Assembly (NCBI GenBank): GCA_030867875.1
Contig: JAOWCC010000577.1
Location: 146,188,344-146,252,343, forward strand
Reading direction: 5' to 3'
Origin: Actinernus sp. WN-2022
Lineage: Eukaryota > Cnidaria > Anthozoa > Actiniaria > Actinernidae
Length of the DNA: 64,000 nt
Shown: positions 63,926-64,000 of the stretch, piece after piece
Position numbering within the stretch: the first letter of the stretch is position 1
Layout: each line of letters opens with the position of its first letter
Position numbers and translations under genes: made by a program
Notes under the pieces: generated by a model
What the model saw: the letters and a program-made list of their open reading frames with translations, nothing else
Databases searched by the model: none
Told to the model about the DNA's origin: nothing

Positions 63926-64000
63926 CTAATCACAAAGCATTAAATAAAAGGTATTACTGTAGGCCCTCGAAGCCGCTTGATATCTAAGGGCTTGTTAGGA

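Overview
The window is animal (metazoan) nuclear DNA, most likely from a cnidarian and probably an anthozoan; the organism is an inference from gene types, intron structure and repeat style, not a proof. It holds two host genes in convergent orientation and one large virus-like mobile element inside an intron of the second gene, all embedded in many small transposons and tandem repeats.

Left part (about 4.1-13.5 kb, + strand): a multi-exon gene for a membrane-anchored DUF229 protein of the alkaline-phosphatase/sulfatase superfamily. Exons can be chained by splice sites and reading phase from a hydrophobic N-terminal exon (4130-4235), through a Gln/Lys-rich repeat exon, the catalytic exons (6816-9707), to a C-terminal exon ending at 13533. 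A phase-neutral exon at 11086-11286 is either a cassette or, if its donor is not used, an alternative 3' end at 11300.

Middle and right (17.8 to beyond 63.9 kb, - strand): a collagen of the type XV/XVIII (multiplexin) family. Thirty-three exons are visible: many short Gly-X-Y exons, a trimerisation domain (26306-26434), a hinge, and an endostatin domain split over the last three exons, ending at 17826. The N-terminus lies beyond the right edge.

A 16.7-kb Polinton/Maverick (43459-60168) sits in one collagen intron, with 195-bp terminal inverted repeats and a 5-bp flanking duplication. It encodes protein-primed DNA polymerase B, an RVE integrase, an FtsK/HerA-type packaging ATPase, candidate major and minor capsid proteins and several small membrane proteins. 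At its right end is an unusual trio: a TFIIB-like zinc-ribbon factor, a small Cys-rich protein and an F-box plus ankyrin protein. The element is damaged: a 630-bp LINE fragment splits one gene, a frameshift splits another, and an internal duplication has made a chimeric gene. I do not see the adenovirus-type protease usual for these elements.

Elsewhere: a roughly 1.6-kb satellite with 145-bp units and higher-order structure (20.8-22.4 kb), a 2.6-kb inverted-repeat element with subterminal arrays (35.7-38.3 kb), at least six 5'-truncated LINE copies, several foldback/MITE families and a perfect 62-bp palindrome.
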